Positions 34,013 to 42,680 of a stretch of 64,000 nt of DNA are shown here, piece by piece. Below the pieces are notes generated by a model. The model was not told where the DNA came from, made no database searches, and saw only the letters and a program-made list of their open reading frames with translations. The DNA comes from Bacillus thuringiensis (GTDB lineage: Bacteria; Bacillota; Bacilli; Bacillales; Bacillaceae_G). A program made the translations under genes and the position numbers. How positions within the stretch are numbered: the stretch's first letter is position 1; each line of letters starts with the position of its first letter. The stretch spans positions 186,261 through 250,260 of the forward strand of contig NZ_JACYOF010000003.1 in NCBI RefSeq assembly GCF_014932895.1. Direction: 5' to 3'.

Positions 34013-34177
34013 TAAAATCACACTCACATATAAAAATCCTCATAGCTGGATACTTATGTTAAAGAAGTAGAATTTTCCTTTTCTTATGTATGAATTTGAT
34101 TTTTCATGGAAAGATATATTAGTAAGTATGCAGTTTGAACGCTCTATTTTTTAGAGTTGAACAGGAGGAGAATGGAT

Positions 34178-34447
34178 ATGTCTGATATTGAAGTTGGCGA
34201 AGTGTTTACACTTAGTGATGAGAATAATGAAGAGCAAGAAGTTGAGGTACTTGGTGCGATGGATGTCGAAGGAGCAGAATACATAGCAGTTGCCTTTGTA
34301 GAAGACATTCAAACAGAAACTGAGGAAGACATTGATATCTTCTTTTTAAAAGTAGAAGAAGATAATGAGTTTTCATACATTGAAAATGACGAAGAGTTTG
34401 ACCAAGTATCTGCTGCTTTCGAGAAGATTTTGGATGAGCAAGAGTAA
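34178..34447 (+). CDS. DUF1292 protein (YrzB-like)
   Basis: An 89-residue, very acidic protein of the DUF1292 family: GEVFTLSDENNEEQEVEVLG, then EYIAVAFVED and DIDIFFLKVEEDNEFSYIEND. YrzB-type proteins are usually near yrrK/mltG genes; here it is alone. Function unknown. AGGAGG precedes ATG 34178 by ten bases and ATG 34172 by four; I prefer 34178. A GC-rich terminator follows. Confidence 0.7.
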   Translation: MSDIEVGEVFTLSDENNEEQEVEVLGAMDVEGAEYIAVAFVEDIQTETEEDIDIFFLKVEEDNEFSYIENDEEFDQVSAAFEKILDEQE

Positions 34448-34463
34448 TATTAGTTAGAAACAC

Positions 34464-34492
34464 GAGGGGGATGCATATCCGCCCTCTTTTTT
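34464..34492 (+). terminator. terminator of the DUF1292 gene
   Basis: GAGGGGGAT GCAT ATCCGCCCTC-type stem followed by TTTTTT. Confidence 0.8.
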
Positions 34493-34518
34493 ATTCATCA
34501 CTCACCCAACTAAATCCG

Positions 34519-35571
34519 TTAAAGAGATGTATGCAACAATTCCAATACATCTTTCATAGCAAAAGGGCCATCTTTTTTAACATGCTCCGCAAATTCAGAA
34601 ACGAGACGTAGTGTTCTTACACTTTCAATTGGATGCTCTCCTGATGCACTTTCAGCAGAAAGCATAACGGCATTCGTCCCGTCCAGTACAGCCTGAAAAA
34701 CATCGGTCACCTCTGCTCTTGTAGGAATAGAATGATCTACCATAGATTGCAGCATTTGTGTCGCTGTAATGACATATGTATTCGTTCGATTACATTCACG
34801 AATCATCATTTTTTGCAAAAGCGGAATAAATTGATACGGCAATTCCACTCCTAAATCGCCCCGTGCAATCATAATTCCATCTGCTTCTTTACATATATCT
34901 TGAAAATTCTCGATTGCTTCCATCGTTTCTATTTTAGCAATTAAACTTGAGGAAGTTTCTTTATGCTGTTGTATAAAATCCCGTATTTCCTTTATATGAC
35001 TAGATTTTCGTACAAAAGAACACGCGATAAAATCAACATCCTCTTCTAAAAGAAACTGAATATCTTTTTTATCTTTCTCTGTGATAGCTGGTAAGCTAAC
35101 AGTGGCACCTGGTAAATTCACCCCTTTATGAGATGAAATATTACCACCTATTTTGATCTTTGTGTCTATTTTTTCCGGACTTATCTTTTCAACAATTAAT
35201 TCAACTTCTCCATCATTAATCAAAATTCTACTTCCAACTTTCACATCATTCGCAATTCCTACATAATCAACACTTGCTTCTTTAGTACTCCCTGGAACTG
35301 GATGCGTATGTAAAATAAATGCTTCTCCCGCCTTAAGTGTAACTTGCCCTTCTTTCATTTCACCTAATCTTATTTTAGGACCCTGTACATCACCTAGAAT
35401 TTTAATAGAGTCATCTAAAGATTTCACTAAACGAATGATCTCTTTATGACTATCATGGTTACCGTGTGATAAATTTAGTCGAACAATTTTCATACCATTT
35501 TTTATTAACTGCGCTAATGTTTCCTTATTATTACTTGCCGGCCCAATTGTACAAATTCGATCAATTGTCAT
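34519..35571 (-). CDS. short pyruvate kinase paralogue lacking the C domain
   Basis: 350 residues against 470-590 for typical Bacillus PykA. The A and B domains are complete: TIGPASNNKETL, RLNLSHGNHDSH, DVQGPKIRLGEM, and the active-site signature SLIAKIETMEAIENF with the catalytic Lys. ARGDLGVELP, TATQMLQSM and DVFQAVLDGTNAVMLSAE follow. The sequence then stops, so the allosteric C domain (and the extra C-terminal domain of Bacillus Pyk) is absent. It may be an unregulated enzyme or act on another phosphoenol ligand. ATG 35571 follows AAGGATGGTGGG. Confidence 0.8.
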   Translation of the reverse strand: MTIDRICTIGPASNNKETLAQLIKNGMKIVRLNLSHGNHDSHKEIIRLVKSLDDSIKILGDVQGPKIRLGEMKEGQVTLKAGEAFILHTHPVPGSTKEASVDYVGIANDVKVGSRILINDGEVELIVEKISPEKIDTKIKIGGNISSHKGVNLPGATVSLPAITEKDKKDIQFLLEEDVDFIACSFVRKSSHIKEIRDFIQQHKETSSSLIAKIETMEAIENFQDICKEADGIMIARGDLGVELPYQFIPLLQKMMIRECNRTNTYVITATQMLQSMVDHSIPTRAEVTDVFQAVLDGTNAVMLSAESASGEHPIESVRTLRLVSEFAEHVKKDGPFAMKDVLELLHTSL

Positions 35572-35644
35572 ATTTCCCACCATCCTTTTTAAATAGAGTT
35601 CCCATTAAAATAAAAAATAACAGGTTTAAACTCTATAAGAACTA

Positions 35645-35676
35645 AAATAGGCCTACTCAAACGAGCAGGCTCTTTT
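35645..35676 (-). terminator. terminator of the lipoprotein gene
   Basis: GCCTACTC / GAGCAGGC stem (35651-35670) with ATTTTAG on the minus strand. Confidence 0.6.
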
Positions 35677-35680
35677 CACA

Positions 35681-36367
35681 CTACGATAACTTCGTCAATA
35701 ACTGATTTAAATCTTTTTTCGTTTTCGTCGTTAATGACTTCATTTTATTAATATCAATCTTTTCTTTCTCCGCTCCTACAATTAACGGATACATGCTTTG
35801 ACCAATTGTTTTAGAATCCGTCGGATGTGATGCTTCTAACTCTTTTTCAATTACATCCCACTTTTCATTAATTTGTTTGCCAAGCTTATTCACTGTTTCC
35901 AATTTCGGATTAGCAGCTAATTGCTTGTCTAAGCTTTCAATTAATGCAACCACTTCTTTTACATCCGTTTTCACAGCGACATTTTTCTTCGGATCTTTAG
36001 TAGTCTTTCCGTTACTATTTGTGCTTGTACTTTGATCTGTTACTTTTCCACTAGTAGGTTGCTCATTCGTTTTTCCTGTCGTTTCTTTTTCTTTTGACGT
36101 TTTTCCATTATTTTCTGTTCCAGATGATTCTTTAGTATTTTTTGCATCCTTATCTGTTTTTTCATTTGAAGAAGTATTTGTTTCTTTTTCAGTATCTTTC
36201 GTTGTTTTTGACGCTTCATCTGTACTTGTCGTTTTCGATTGTTCTTCATTTTGTGCCGTTACTTGATCTTTCTTTTCTTTTTCTTTATCAGCTGAAGGAC
36301 TACAAGCTGCCATAGTAAGCATTGTACCAATTGTTATCGATGCGATAGCGACCTTTTTCATTTTCAT
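35681..36367 (-). CDS. lipoprotein with Thr/Lys/Glu-rich linker
   Basis: 228 residues. Signal MKMKKVAIASITIGTMLTMA with lipobox TMAAC (lipidated Cys ~22). A ~110-residue low-complexity Lys/Thr/Glu/Asn spacer follows. A ~90-residue helical domain (EVVALIESLDKQLAANPKLE, QSMYPLIVGAEKEKIDI) ends the protein and has no family I recognise. The architecture suggests an extracellular binding or sensing domain held off the membrane. Start with GGGGGA upstream; own terminator. Confidence 0.7.
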   Translation of the reverse strand: MKMKKVAIASITIGTMLTMAACSPSADKEKEKKDQVTAQNEEQSKTTSTDEASKTTKDTEKETNTSSNEKTDKDAKNTKESSGTENNGKTSKEKETTGKTNEQPTSGKVTDQSTSTNSNGKTTKDPKKNVAVKTDVKEVVALIESLDKQLAANPKLETVNKLGKQINEKWDVIEKELEASHPTDSKTIGQSMYPLIVGAEKEKIDINKMKSLTTKTKKDLNQLLTKLS

Positions 36368-36642
36368 AAAAATCCCCCTATGTTTACAATTTTATCCTCC
36401 CCTTTACGATTCTATTTCCCCTTAAAAAATCCCTTTTCATACGAATTACTAACTTTCCGACAGTAATCTTCATAATTATACGTACAAAAACTGATAAACT
36501 CATTTTAATATTCGAGTTTCTTCTACTTCATTTTTCTGCTCTATAGTAAAAGAAAAAGAGTATATTGTCACATTAATAATTATTATCTGTATATGACGAT
36601 ATACTCTTCTATCAAATTTTTATCTTTCTTGACATTTTATTT

Positions 36643-36679
36643 AAACAAAAAAATATATTTATCTTTAATTTTTTTGTTT
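36643..36679 (-). terminator. AT-rich hairpin after the SDR gene
   Basis: AAACAAAAAAAT with ATTTTTTTGTTT around 13 bases. Weak but correctly placed downstream of the SDR stop. Bases 36368-36642 show no gene. Confidence 0.45.
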
Positions 36680-36704
36680 CTCAACTCTTGTTAACATAAT
36701 AATT

Positions 36705-37463
36705 TTATGAATAACCACCATTTGAATGAATGATTTGCCCAGTAACCCATTTCGCCTCTTCACTTACTAAAAAGGAAATTAAACGTGCAACATCTACCGG
36801 TTCTCCAACCCTATCTTGCGGGAATTTCCATACTAAATAATGATTTAATTCCTCTGTAATCCATCCAGTATTCGTCGGTCCTGGATCAACAGCATTCACG
36901 GTAATCCCCTTCTCCATCGCAACTGGTGCTACTGATTTTGTAAATGTTTCTATCGCTCCTTTCGTTGCTGCATATGCAAGTTCATCTGGCATTGGACCTA
37001 GTGATTGTCCTGAAGTAAGATTAATGATACTTCCACTCGTTTTAAGTGCATAATGTTTTATAAATAATGAACTTAATAGCATAGTAGCCCGGACGTTAAC
37101 TGTATAATGTTTATCTAACTCTTCTACATCTAACTCCTCAATTTTCGTATGAGTAGAATATGCTGCATTATTAATTAGAATAGATGGATCGCCTAAACGT
37201 TCTGATACCATATAAAACAAACGATTTGGCGAATACGACTGCGATAAATTGATTTCTGCCATTTCACACCGAACGCCGTAACTTTCGATCTCCTTTTTCA
37301 ACAAAAAGGGTTCTTGATCATTCATTCCCCATGGCATTGCTTTATCATACTGAGACCAATACGTGAAAAAAATGTCTATCCCCTTTTGAGCAAGCACCTT
37401 GCATACAGCTGCACCAATTCCATTCAGACGAGTTGCCCCTGTTACAATTGCTATTTTCTTCAC
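36705..37463 (-). CDS. short-chain dehydrogenase/reductase
   Basis: 252 residues, classical SDR. Cofactor loop VTGATRLNGIGAAV, NNAA near residue 98, and the catalytic Ser, Tyr and Lys in LTSGQS and AYAATKGA (Tyr ~163, Lys ~167). VDPGPTNTGW and the C-terminal VTGQIIHSNGG follow. The loop TGATRLNGIG is longer than the usual TGxxxGIG. NAD(P)(H)-dependent oxidation or reduction of an unknown alcohol/carbonyl, in the 3-oxoacyl-ACP reductase-like branch. Start is GTG with GGAGGAG. Confidence 0.8.
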   Translation of the reverse strand: MKKIAIVTGATRLNGIGAAVCKVLAQKGIDIFFTYWSQYDKAMPWGMNDQEPFLLKKEIESYGVRCEMAEINLSQSYSPNRLFYMVSERLGDPSILINNAAYSTHTKIEELDVEELDKHYTVNVRATMLLSSLFIKHYALKTSGSIINLTSGQSLGPMPDELAYAATKGAIETFTKSVAPVAMEKGITVNAVDPGPTNTGWITEELNHYLVWKFPQDRVGEPVDVARLISFLVSEEAKWVTGQIIHSNGGYS

Positions 37464-37484
37464 TTTTTCTCCTCCATCTATGGA

Positions 37485-37514
37485 TAGATCCTCTGTACGA
37501 ATACAGAGGATCTA
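37485..37514. terminator. 13-bp perfect hairpin between the SDR and ABC genes
   Basis: TAGATCCTCTGTA with TACAGAGGATCTA around a four-base loop. No U-run on either side, so it may be a processing or weak termination signal at the end of the ABC exporter genes. Confidence 0.5.
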
Positions 37515-37519
37515 TCTTC

Positions 37520-39184
37520 TTAATTAATATTTGACAATATACGTTCTGCACCTAATTTTAAAATTCTAATTAAAATTAAATTGGCAATGGTAAACAGTAT
37601 AAATAAAATAATAAACATAACCCACAGTCCTACATGAAGGACATAGTATAATAAACTTACTCCCGCTACAATAATTAAAGCTATTAAAATATTAGCTAAA
37701 AAATTCCACAAAGTCGTATATCGGCTTTTAAATAATTTCTGCTCTGTATCCCAATGAATATCTGCAGTTTGTGCATCCCAGCGTGTACCGATTAAATTGA
37801 TTAACAATAAACCGTTCGCACTTAGTAAGAACCATAGTACCATAAATACTGGAGAAACCCCCGCTACAACTGCCATCGTAATACCGAATACTGCTAAAAT
37901 TGATATATTAATTAGCCAAGCTGTTAATGTTTTTGCGAAAAAGATATCGGAAGCCTTTACTGGTAAGTAACGATTCACAAACCAAAAGCTTCCATCTCGA
38001 GAAAATGACGTTGTTGCAATTACGTTATTTCCCATTAAAAATAGAGATGCACAAAGGCCAACACCAATCGCGAAACCTGCTGACTCCGGATTATCAATAT
38101 ACCCTGTAATCCACTTTAGATTTCCGTCCTGTACGAATAAAACAAAGAACAGCATAATCGGCATTACAAAAGTTTGCACAATGCAATTTAAGAAAAATTG
38201 CGGTGTACGGAATAACGTTTTAAATTCTTTTTTCACATATGCTTTTAAATGAGAACTTTGTACTGTTGATTTCTGTAAACCTTCTGCTGAAATTACCTCT
38301 TTCTTTGCTGTACTCGTTGAAAGTCCAATAACCCCTTTCAAATATGTACGCTCTGCAATGTAATAAAACAGCCCGAAAAATGCGATAGAAATAAGAATGT
38401 AAATAAGAACGTATAATAGTCCTTTCCACGATGCATTTTCTACTAATCCCATTGCTCCAAAATATGTAGTTGGAAAATAATTTGTCATTTGTATGAAAAG
38501 TGAGGATTCATTATTTGCAAGATAATTTACAACCGAGTCTCCAGCTCCAGATACTGCACTTTTATTTCTCCATTGCATAAACACATTAATTCCTACGATA
38601 AATAGTATACTCACAATTCCAATAAATATATTTCCTCGATCTTTATTTTTCGCTATATTCGTATACCTCATAATAATTGTCATAATTAACGAAGCTAAAA
38701 CTAACGGAATGATCGGGAAGAATAAGTAAATGACAATCATATAAATGTAATATGTAATGAAAGCACCACTCTTTAAACCGTAAGTAATAAAGATAGGCAA
38801 TAAAATAAACGAGCTCATTACGTATTGTGTAATTAACACTGTAAAGAACTTTGCCGAAATAATTTGTGCTGGTTTTAACGGTAACGGTAGCAACATTTCA
38901 ACATCATTACTATAGTAAAACACTGTTAAAATGTTCATAATACTCATCAAAAATACCCATATACTAGCAATCGCTAATCCCATCGCAATAACAATTCCTG
39001 GATTCTGTCCGAGGTGTATCATTCCTTCATATATTCCATGGGTCATCGAACCGAATATTAAAAAACCTACAAATAAAATGGCTGCAAATGAAAATAAATA
39101 CGCCCATCGTTTCTTTTTATCTGTTATAAAATCCGCATAATTTAATTTCAATAATACTTTTGTTAACGTCCAAATTTTACTCAT
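37520..39184 (-). CDS. ABC-2 type exporter permease
   Basis: 554 residues with about 12 hydrophobic segments in two halves separated by a polar region (~residues 290-325). It matches the 'putative ABC exporter' permease group more than MacB-type. An N-terminal start (KIWTLTKVLLKLNYADFI) and a SAGFAIGVGLCASLFLMGNN segment are characteristic. Its start overlaps the ATPase stop by 8 bp. Together with the ATPase it forms a half- or full exporter of unknown substrate. Confidence 0.75.
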   Translation of the reverse strand: MSKIWTLTKVLLKLNYADFITDKKKRWAYLFSFAAILFVGFLIFGSMTHGIYEGMIHLGQNPGIVIAMGLAIASIWVFLMSIMNILTVFYYSNDVEMLLPLPLKPAQIISAKFFTVLITQYVMSSFILLPIFITYGLKSGAFITYYIYMIVIYLFFPIIPLVLASLIMTIIMRYTNIAKNKDRGNIFIGIVSILFIVGINVFMQWRNKSAVSGAGDSVVNYLANNESSLFIQMTNYFPTTYFGAMGLVENASWKGLLYVLIYILISIAFFGLFYYIAERTYLKGVIGLSTSTAKKEVISAEGLQKSTVQSSHLKAYVKKEFKTLFRTPQFFLNCIVQTFVMPIMLFFVLFVQDGNLKWITGYIDNPESAGFAIGVGLCASLFLMGNNVIATTSFSRDGSFWFVNRYLPVKASDIFFAKTLTAWLINISILAVFGITMAVVAGVSPVFMVLWFLLSANGLLLINLIGTRWDAQTADIHWDTEQKLFKSRYTTLWNFLANILIALIIVAGVSLLYYVLHVGLWVMFIILFILFTIANLILIRILKLGAERILSNIN

Positions 39185-39902
39185 TGCCCGTCATCTCCAA
39201 GAACATTTTTTCAAGTGATTCATTGGATTTAAAATGATCTCTCATTTCATTTAAATTCCCTTTGAACTGAAGATTTCCCTTATTAATAATTGCAACGCGG
39301 TCACATAATTTCTCTGCCACTTCTAATACATGTGTCGAGAAAAATACAATCTTTCCTTTATCCGCATGCTCTCTCATCATTTCTTTTAAAATATAGGCAG
39401 ATTTCGGATCAAGTCCTGTTAACGGTTCATCTAAAATCCATACATCTGGCTCATGTAAAAGAACACCGATAATAACAATCTTTTGTCTCATACCGTGTGA
39501 ATAACTTTGAATTTGATCGGATAAAGCATTATAAAGATCAAATTTCTTCGCTAAAGACTCTATTCGTTCTTGTCGTACTTCTTTCGGCACTTCATACATA
39601 TCTGCCATAAAGTTTAAATATTCAATTCCTTTTAATCGTAAAAACATATCTGGACTATCTGGAACATAACCAAACGTCTTTTTCGCTTCCATCGGCTCTT
39701 TCATAATATCTTTTCCGTTAATCGTAATGGTCCCTTTGTCCACACCATGAATACCAGTAATCATCTTAATTGTCGTTGATTTACCCGCACCATTCGGTCC
39801 TAAAAAACCAAAGATTTCTCCGCTAGGTACTGTTAAACTTAAATCTTTTACTGCATAGGTAGATCCATTATAACTTTTTGACACATTCGTAATTTCAATC
39901 AT
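39177..39902 (-). CDS. ABC transporter ATP-binding protein
   Basis: 241 residues. Walker A GPNGAGKSTTIKM, Q-loop TFGYVPDSPDMF, signature YSHGMRQK (a variant of LSGGQ common in ABC-2 ATPases), Walker B VWILDEPLTGLDP, and switch His FFSTHVLE. Cytoplasmic partner of the adjacent permease. ATG 39902 (MIEITNVSK) has GGAAAGGA nine bases upstream. Confidence 0.85.
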   Translation of the reverse strand: MIEITNVSKSYNGSTYAVKDLSLTVPSGEIFGFLGPNGAGKSTTIKMITGIHGVDKGTITINGKDIMKEPMEAKKTFGYVPDSPDMFLRLKGIEYLNFMADMYEVPKEVRQERIESLAKKFDLYNALSDQIQSYSHGMRQKIVIIGVLLHEPDVWILDEPLTGLDPKSAYILKEMMREHADKGKIVFFSTHVLEVAEKLCDRVAIINKGNLQFKGNLNEMRDHFKSNESLEKMFLEMTGNE

Positions 39903-39982
39903 TACATCCAATCCTTTCCTTAATTACCAAATAACTATAATGATATTATAGCATACTTCTATTTTTATATTTTTCAGCTTAT

Positions 39983-40177
39983 TTAACTTTTAAAATAAAT
40001 ATAAACTCCTAATCCAACAATTAAAACGATGGCTAATATAATATAAATCACCGTAAGCCGTTTAATATTCCCTTTTGTCGCTTTACTATAATTCGCATCA
40101 CCATTCCGCCCAATTAAAACCGTCGCAATTACAGTAATTACTACAAGTAATACAACGATCATGATCCAAGTTAGCAT
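39983..40177 (-). CDS. 64-residue two-TM membrane protein
   Basis: Two membrane helices (WIMIVVLLVVITVIATVLI and LTVIYIILAIVLIVGLGVYI) joined by a short basic loop containing GRNGDANYSKATKGN. ATG preceded by GGAGGAAGG. Family not recognised. Not overlapping the ABC genes; 80 bp from the ATPase start. Confidence 0.6.
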   Translation of the reverse strand: MLTWIMIVVLLVVITVIATVLIGRNGDANYSKATKGNIKRLTVIYIILAIVLIVGLGVYIYFKS

Positions 40178-40356
40178 TCCTTCCTCCCCCTCCTTACAAC
40201 CATTTTACAATATTATCCTCTTTATTTCGCAGTATATTTAGCCTTTTTACTATTATTATGAAAAGAATTGGAAAACTATTATTACCATAAATTTCTATAT
40301 GTGATATATTTATAACATAACGTGAACTATTTCTAACATTATAAGGAGGACCTATC

Positions 40357-40716
40357 GTGAAAACAACGTGGATAAAATATTTAGGATTTCTCGGTTTCTT
40401 CGGTTTTCTTGGATTTTTTTATGAAAAAGGATTGTTTACTATGTTCTGTTTCTTTTCCTTTTTCACAACGTATAGAAAAGTTCATCATGATGAGCTATTT
40501 GAACAAATCGTTAATAAATCTTGCCGTAATGCTTTTATCGTTACGTTACTAACTACTGCTATCATTATGTTTATTGAAATGCTGTTTCCAAATCCGATCT
40601 TACAAGAAATTGATATCGCTATTATTTTCGGCACACTTATTCTTACGTTCGGATTCTCTATTTTCTTTTATGATAAACAAATTGATGAAGTGGAAGATGC
40701 GCCATGGCGTTCGTAA
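40357..40716 (+). CDS. DUF3796-type membrane protein
   Basis: 119 residues with about four TM segments; the N-terminus has the [16 protein letters not shown] repeat typical of DUF3796. The C-terminal tail is acidic ([13 protein letters not shown]). The start of a small XRE regulator gene lies inside its last codons (13-bp overlap), so the two are translationally coupled. Such membrane-protein/XRE pairs are common in Bacillus; function unknown. Confidence 0.7.
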   Translation: MKTTWIKYLGFLGFFGFLGFFYEKGLFTMFCFFSFFTTYRKVHHDELFEQIVNKSCRNAFIVTLLTTAIIMFIEMLFPNPILQEIDIAIIFGTLILTFGFSIFFYDKQIDEVEDAPWRS

Positions 40717-40904
40717 CGAAAATAAAAGAATACCGCGCCAAATTGAATATGACACAAGAAGATTTAGCGAAAAACGTTGGTGTACGCCGTGAAACAATTA
40801 GCCATCTCGAAAAAGGAAAATATAATCCTTCCTTACAGCTTGCTCACGATATAGCGAGGGCACTTCATAGTACGATTGATGAGATCTTTATTTTTGAGGA
40901 TTAA
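40704..40904 (+). CDS. small XRE-family (YozG/Cro-like) regulator
   Basis: 66 residues, almost only a Cro/C1 [42 protein letters not shown], then the fourth and fifth helices ending DEIFIFED. It overlaps the DUF3796 gene and probably controls that operon. ATG 40704 with GGAAG upstream. Confidence 0.8.
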   Translation: MAFVTKIKEYRAKLNMTQEDLAKNVGVRRETISHLEKGKYNPSLQLAHDIARALHSTIDEIFIFED

Positions 40905-40995
40905 TAAAGGGCTTCAAGTCCAATATATAATACTGAATCTAAAGTAATCAAACATATATAAGATATGCTACACGACGACCCATGTTATTTAACAA

Positions 40996-41088
40996 TGTAG
41001 TTTTAAGGTGTATCACCACTTTGCTTGATACGCCTTAAAACTACATTCATCAAAGTGACAAATATGTTACTTTGATGAATGTAGTTTT
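40996..41088 (+). terminator. two overlapping, mutually exclusive hairpins
   Basis: Hairpin 1: TGTAGTTTTAAGGTGTATCA (40996-41015) with 41026-41045. Hairpin 2: 41037-41059 with 41066-41088 (ACTTTGATGAATGTAGTTTT). They share AAAACTACA (41037-41045), so only one can form at a time. Hairpin 2 is followed by GTTTC. It lies after the XRE gene and may act as its terminator. Bases 41089-41177 show nothing else. Confidence 0.6.
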
Positions 41089-41177
41089 GTTTCTGTAGTT
41101 TTTAAAAAATATCTTCAATAACATTCTCTTTTTCATCATATTTCAAATAAATACAATCTTTACGTCAGAACCATATA

Positions 41178-41220
41178 AAAAGTACCGGCATCCTTCCCTT
41201 GAAGAATACCGGTACTTCTC
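41178..41220 (-). terminator. terminator for the 321-residue gene, displaced by bcr1
   Basis: AAGTACCGGCATCCTTC with GAAGAATACCGGTACTT (two mismatches); on the minus strand it is followed by TTTTTA. A bcr1 copy now separates it from its gene. Confidence 0.75.
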
Positions 41221-41221
41221 A

Positions 41222-41380
41222 TTTATACCGCTATTTGTGGCCAGTAAGACTCCCGCTTCAAAACTCAGCTGGAGCGAAGAAGTTAGGTGGGAGTCGTGTT
41301 GCCCGTAAACGCCCTATTGGTGCGGGCTGATAATCAGTGGGGAATGAACAAAAACCCTACTGATTAAAGTTTCACTTTAT
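41222..41380 (-). mobile_element. bcr1-type repeat, copy C
   Basis: Reverse orientation. TTTAT at both ends (41222-41226, 41376-41380). It contains ACTCCCGC..GTGGGAGT, GCCCGTAAACGCCC and the CAGTGG-like hairpin. It lies directly after the stop codon of the gene at 41380, which is therefore intact. Confidence 0.8.
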
Positions 41381-42345
41381 CACCCATACAAAACTGCATG
41401 AAATATGCCTAATAATAAGTATTGATCCTGTATATAATCACCATCAAATACATTTATCTCGATGTAATACATATCTTCCTCAAGACGAATATTCCAATCT
41501 GCGATTACATAGCCCTTTCGTAATAACTTTCCCATCCCAAATGAAGTTTTGTGAACAACATATTCTTCTGTCTTATATGTAAAAGTAAATAAGAAATTTG
41601 CATCCAATAACTTCCCGTCACATACAATGATTTCATGCTCTACATCATCATTATCGATGTATGTTACTAAAATCTTTCTTTGGCGCCGCCTACTTATATC
41701 CTTTGCAATGATGCGAATATTGTCCTTACTATCCTTTATTTCATAATTGATATTACTACCAATCTTCGGAATGAAGTCTAGCACTTTCATCAACGTATTT
41801 TTATAATAGCCCCGTACTACGCCTACTTGTTCGCTTCTATTATAAACCTCTATCGGCATCTCATCTGCTTTATAATCGCACAGTCGTTTGTAAGAAAGCT
41901 GCATAATTCGCTCTCCTCTTAAATACTGATCAAACGTCACAGGATATTCTATCATGCGCAGTTCCTTATTTAACCCATACAAATAGCGTTGAACACTCTC
42001 TACTAATGTTGTAGTAGAGATACGCTCTTGAAGTTCAAATTCTTGCAAACTGGAAGAAACCTTCCATTGTTTGTTGTCCTCTTCATAGAAGAAACCAAGA
42101 ATGACCTCAGCACGGTCAACCGTTTCATATTTCATAGGTACGTTCTGCCCGTGTTGAACTTGTTCCATCCACTGACCTAAATAAATGCCCAGCTCTGCAA
42201 CCTTCATACATGATTTTTGAAAAAATACTCTGTCACCCATACAAATCGTTAAATCCCCTTCGATAAAACCATTTGTATAAGCGACATACCGCGGCTCATC
42301 CTTTTGCGGGATTCCCTTGTCTAACTCAAATAAAAACGTTAACAT
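41380..42345 (-). CDS. two-domain protein with tubby/LURP-one-like C-terminus
   Basis: 321 residues, soluble. The N-terminal ~150 residues (DKGIPQKDEPRYVAYTNGFI..., EVILGFFYEED) are of unknown type. The C-terminal half has the alternating beta pattern of tubby-like/LURP-one proteins (VLDFIPKIGSNINYEIKD, TFTYKTEEYVVHKTSFGMGK, DMYYIEINVFDGDYIQDQYLL). No catalytic motif is visible. A near-PlcR box lies 61 bases upstream of the start. Function unknown; the tubby call is from pattern only. Confidence 0.5.
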   Translation of the reverse strand: MLTFLFELDKGIPQKDEPRYVAYTNGFIEGDLTICMGDRVFFQKSCMKVAELGIYLGQWMEQVQHGQNVPMKYETVDRAEVILGFFYEEDNKQWKVSSSLQEFELQERISTTTLVESVQRYLYGLNKELRMIEYPVTFDQYLRGERIMQLSYKRLCDYKADEMPIEVYNRSEQVGVVRGYYKNTLMKVLDFIPKIGSNINYEIKDSKDNIRIIAKDISRRRQRKILVTYIDNDDVEHEIIVCDGKLLDANFLFTFTYKTEEYVVHKTSFGMGKLLRKGYVIADWNIRLEEDMYYIEINVFDGDYIQDQYLLLGIFHAVLYG

Positions 42346-42405
42346 CCTTCACTCACCTCTAGTTGTTACACAGTTCATACCTGACATTGCATCACCCTGA
42401 GAAAC

Positions 42406-42421
42406 TATGCATATACGCATA
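42406..42421. promoter_or_regulatory. near-match to the PlcR box
   Basis: TATGCATATACGCATA fits TATGNANNNNTNCATA at all fixed positions except one (C in place of T at position 11). It lies ~61 bases upstream of the 321-residue gene. The rest of the gap 42346-42680 shows no gene. Confidence 0.35.
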
Positions 42422-42680
42422 GTAAATTAACACATTATAACACGTGAATGACCTTCGTATAGTGACGCTATTTTTGCTTTGCGAACTCTCTCAAAACAAC
42501 ATGTATTTACTGTTAATTCAAGCCTCAAACTTTATTTCTTTTTTCTCTCAGTAAAATTACTTTGACTTGGTGCCATCTTTTTTTGTTCCATATCTTAGCA
42601 TATGAAATTATACGAACGACTTTTCAAATATATCTACCGTAACTTAAAATATATCAACTAATCGAAAAATCTTAACACGA

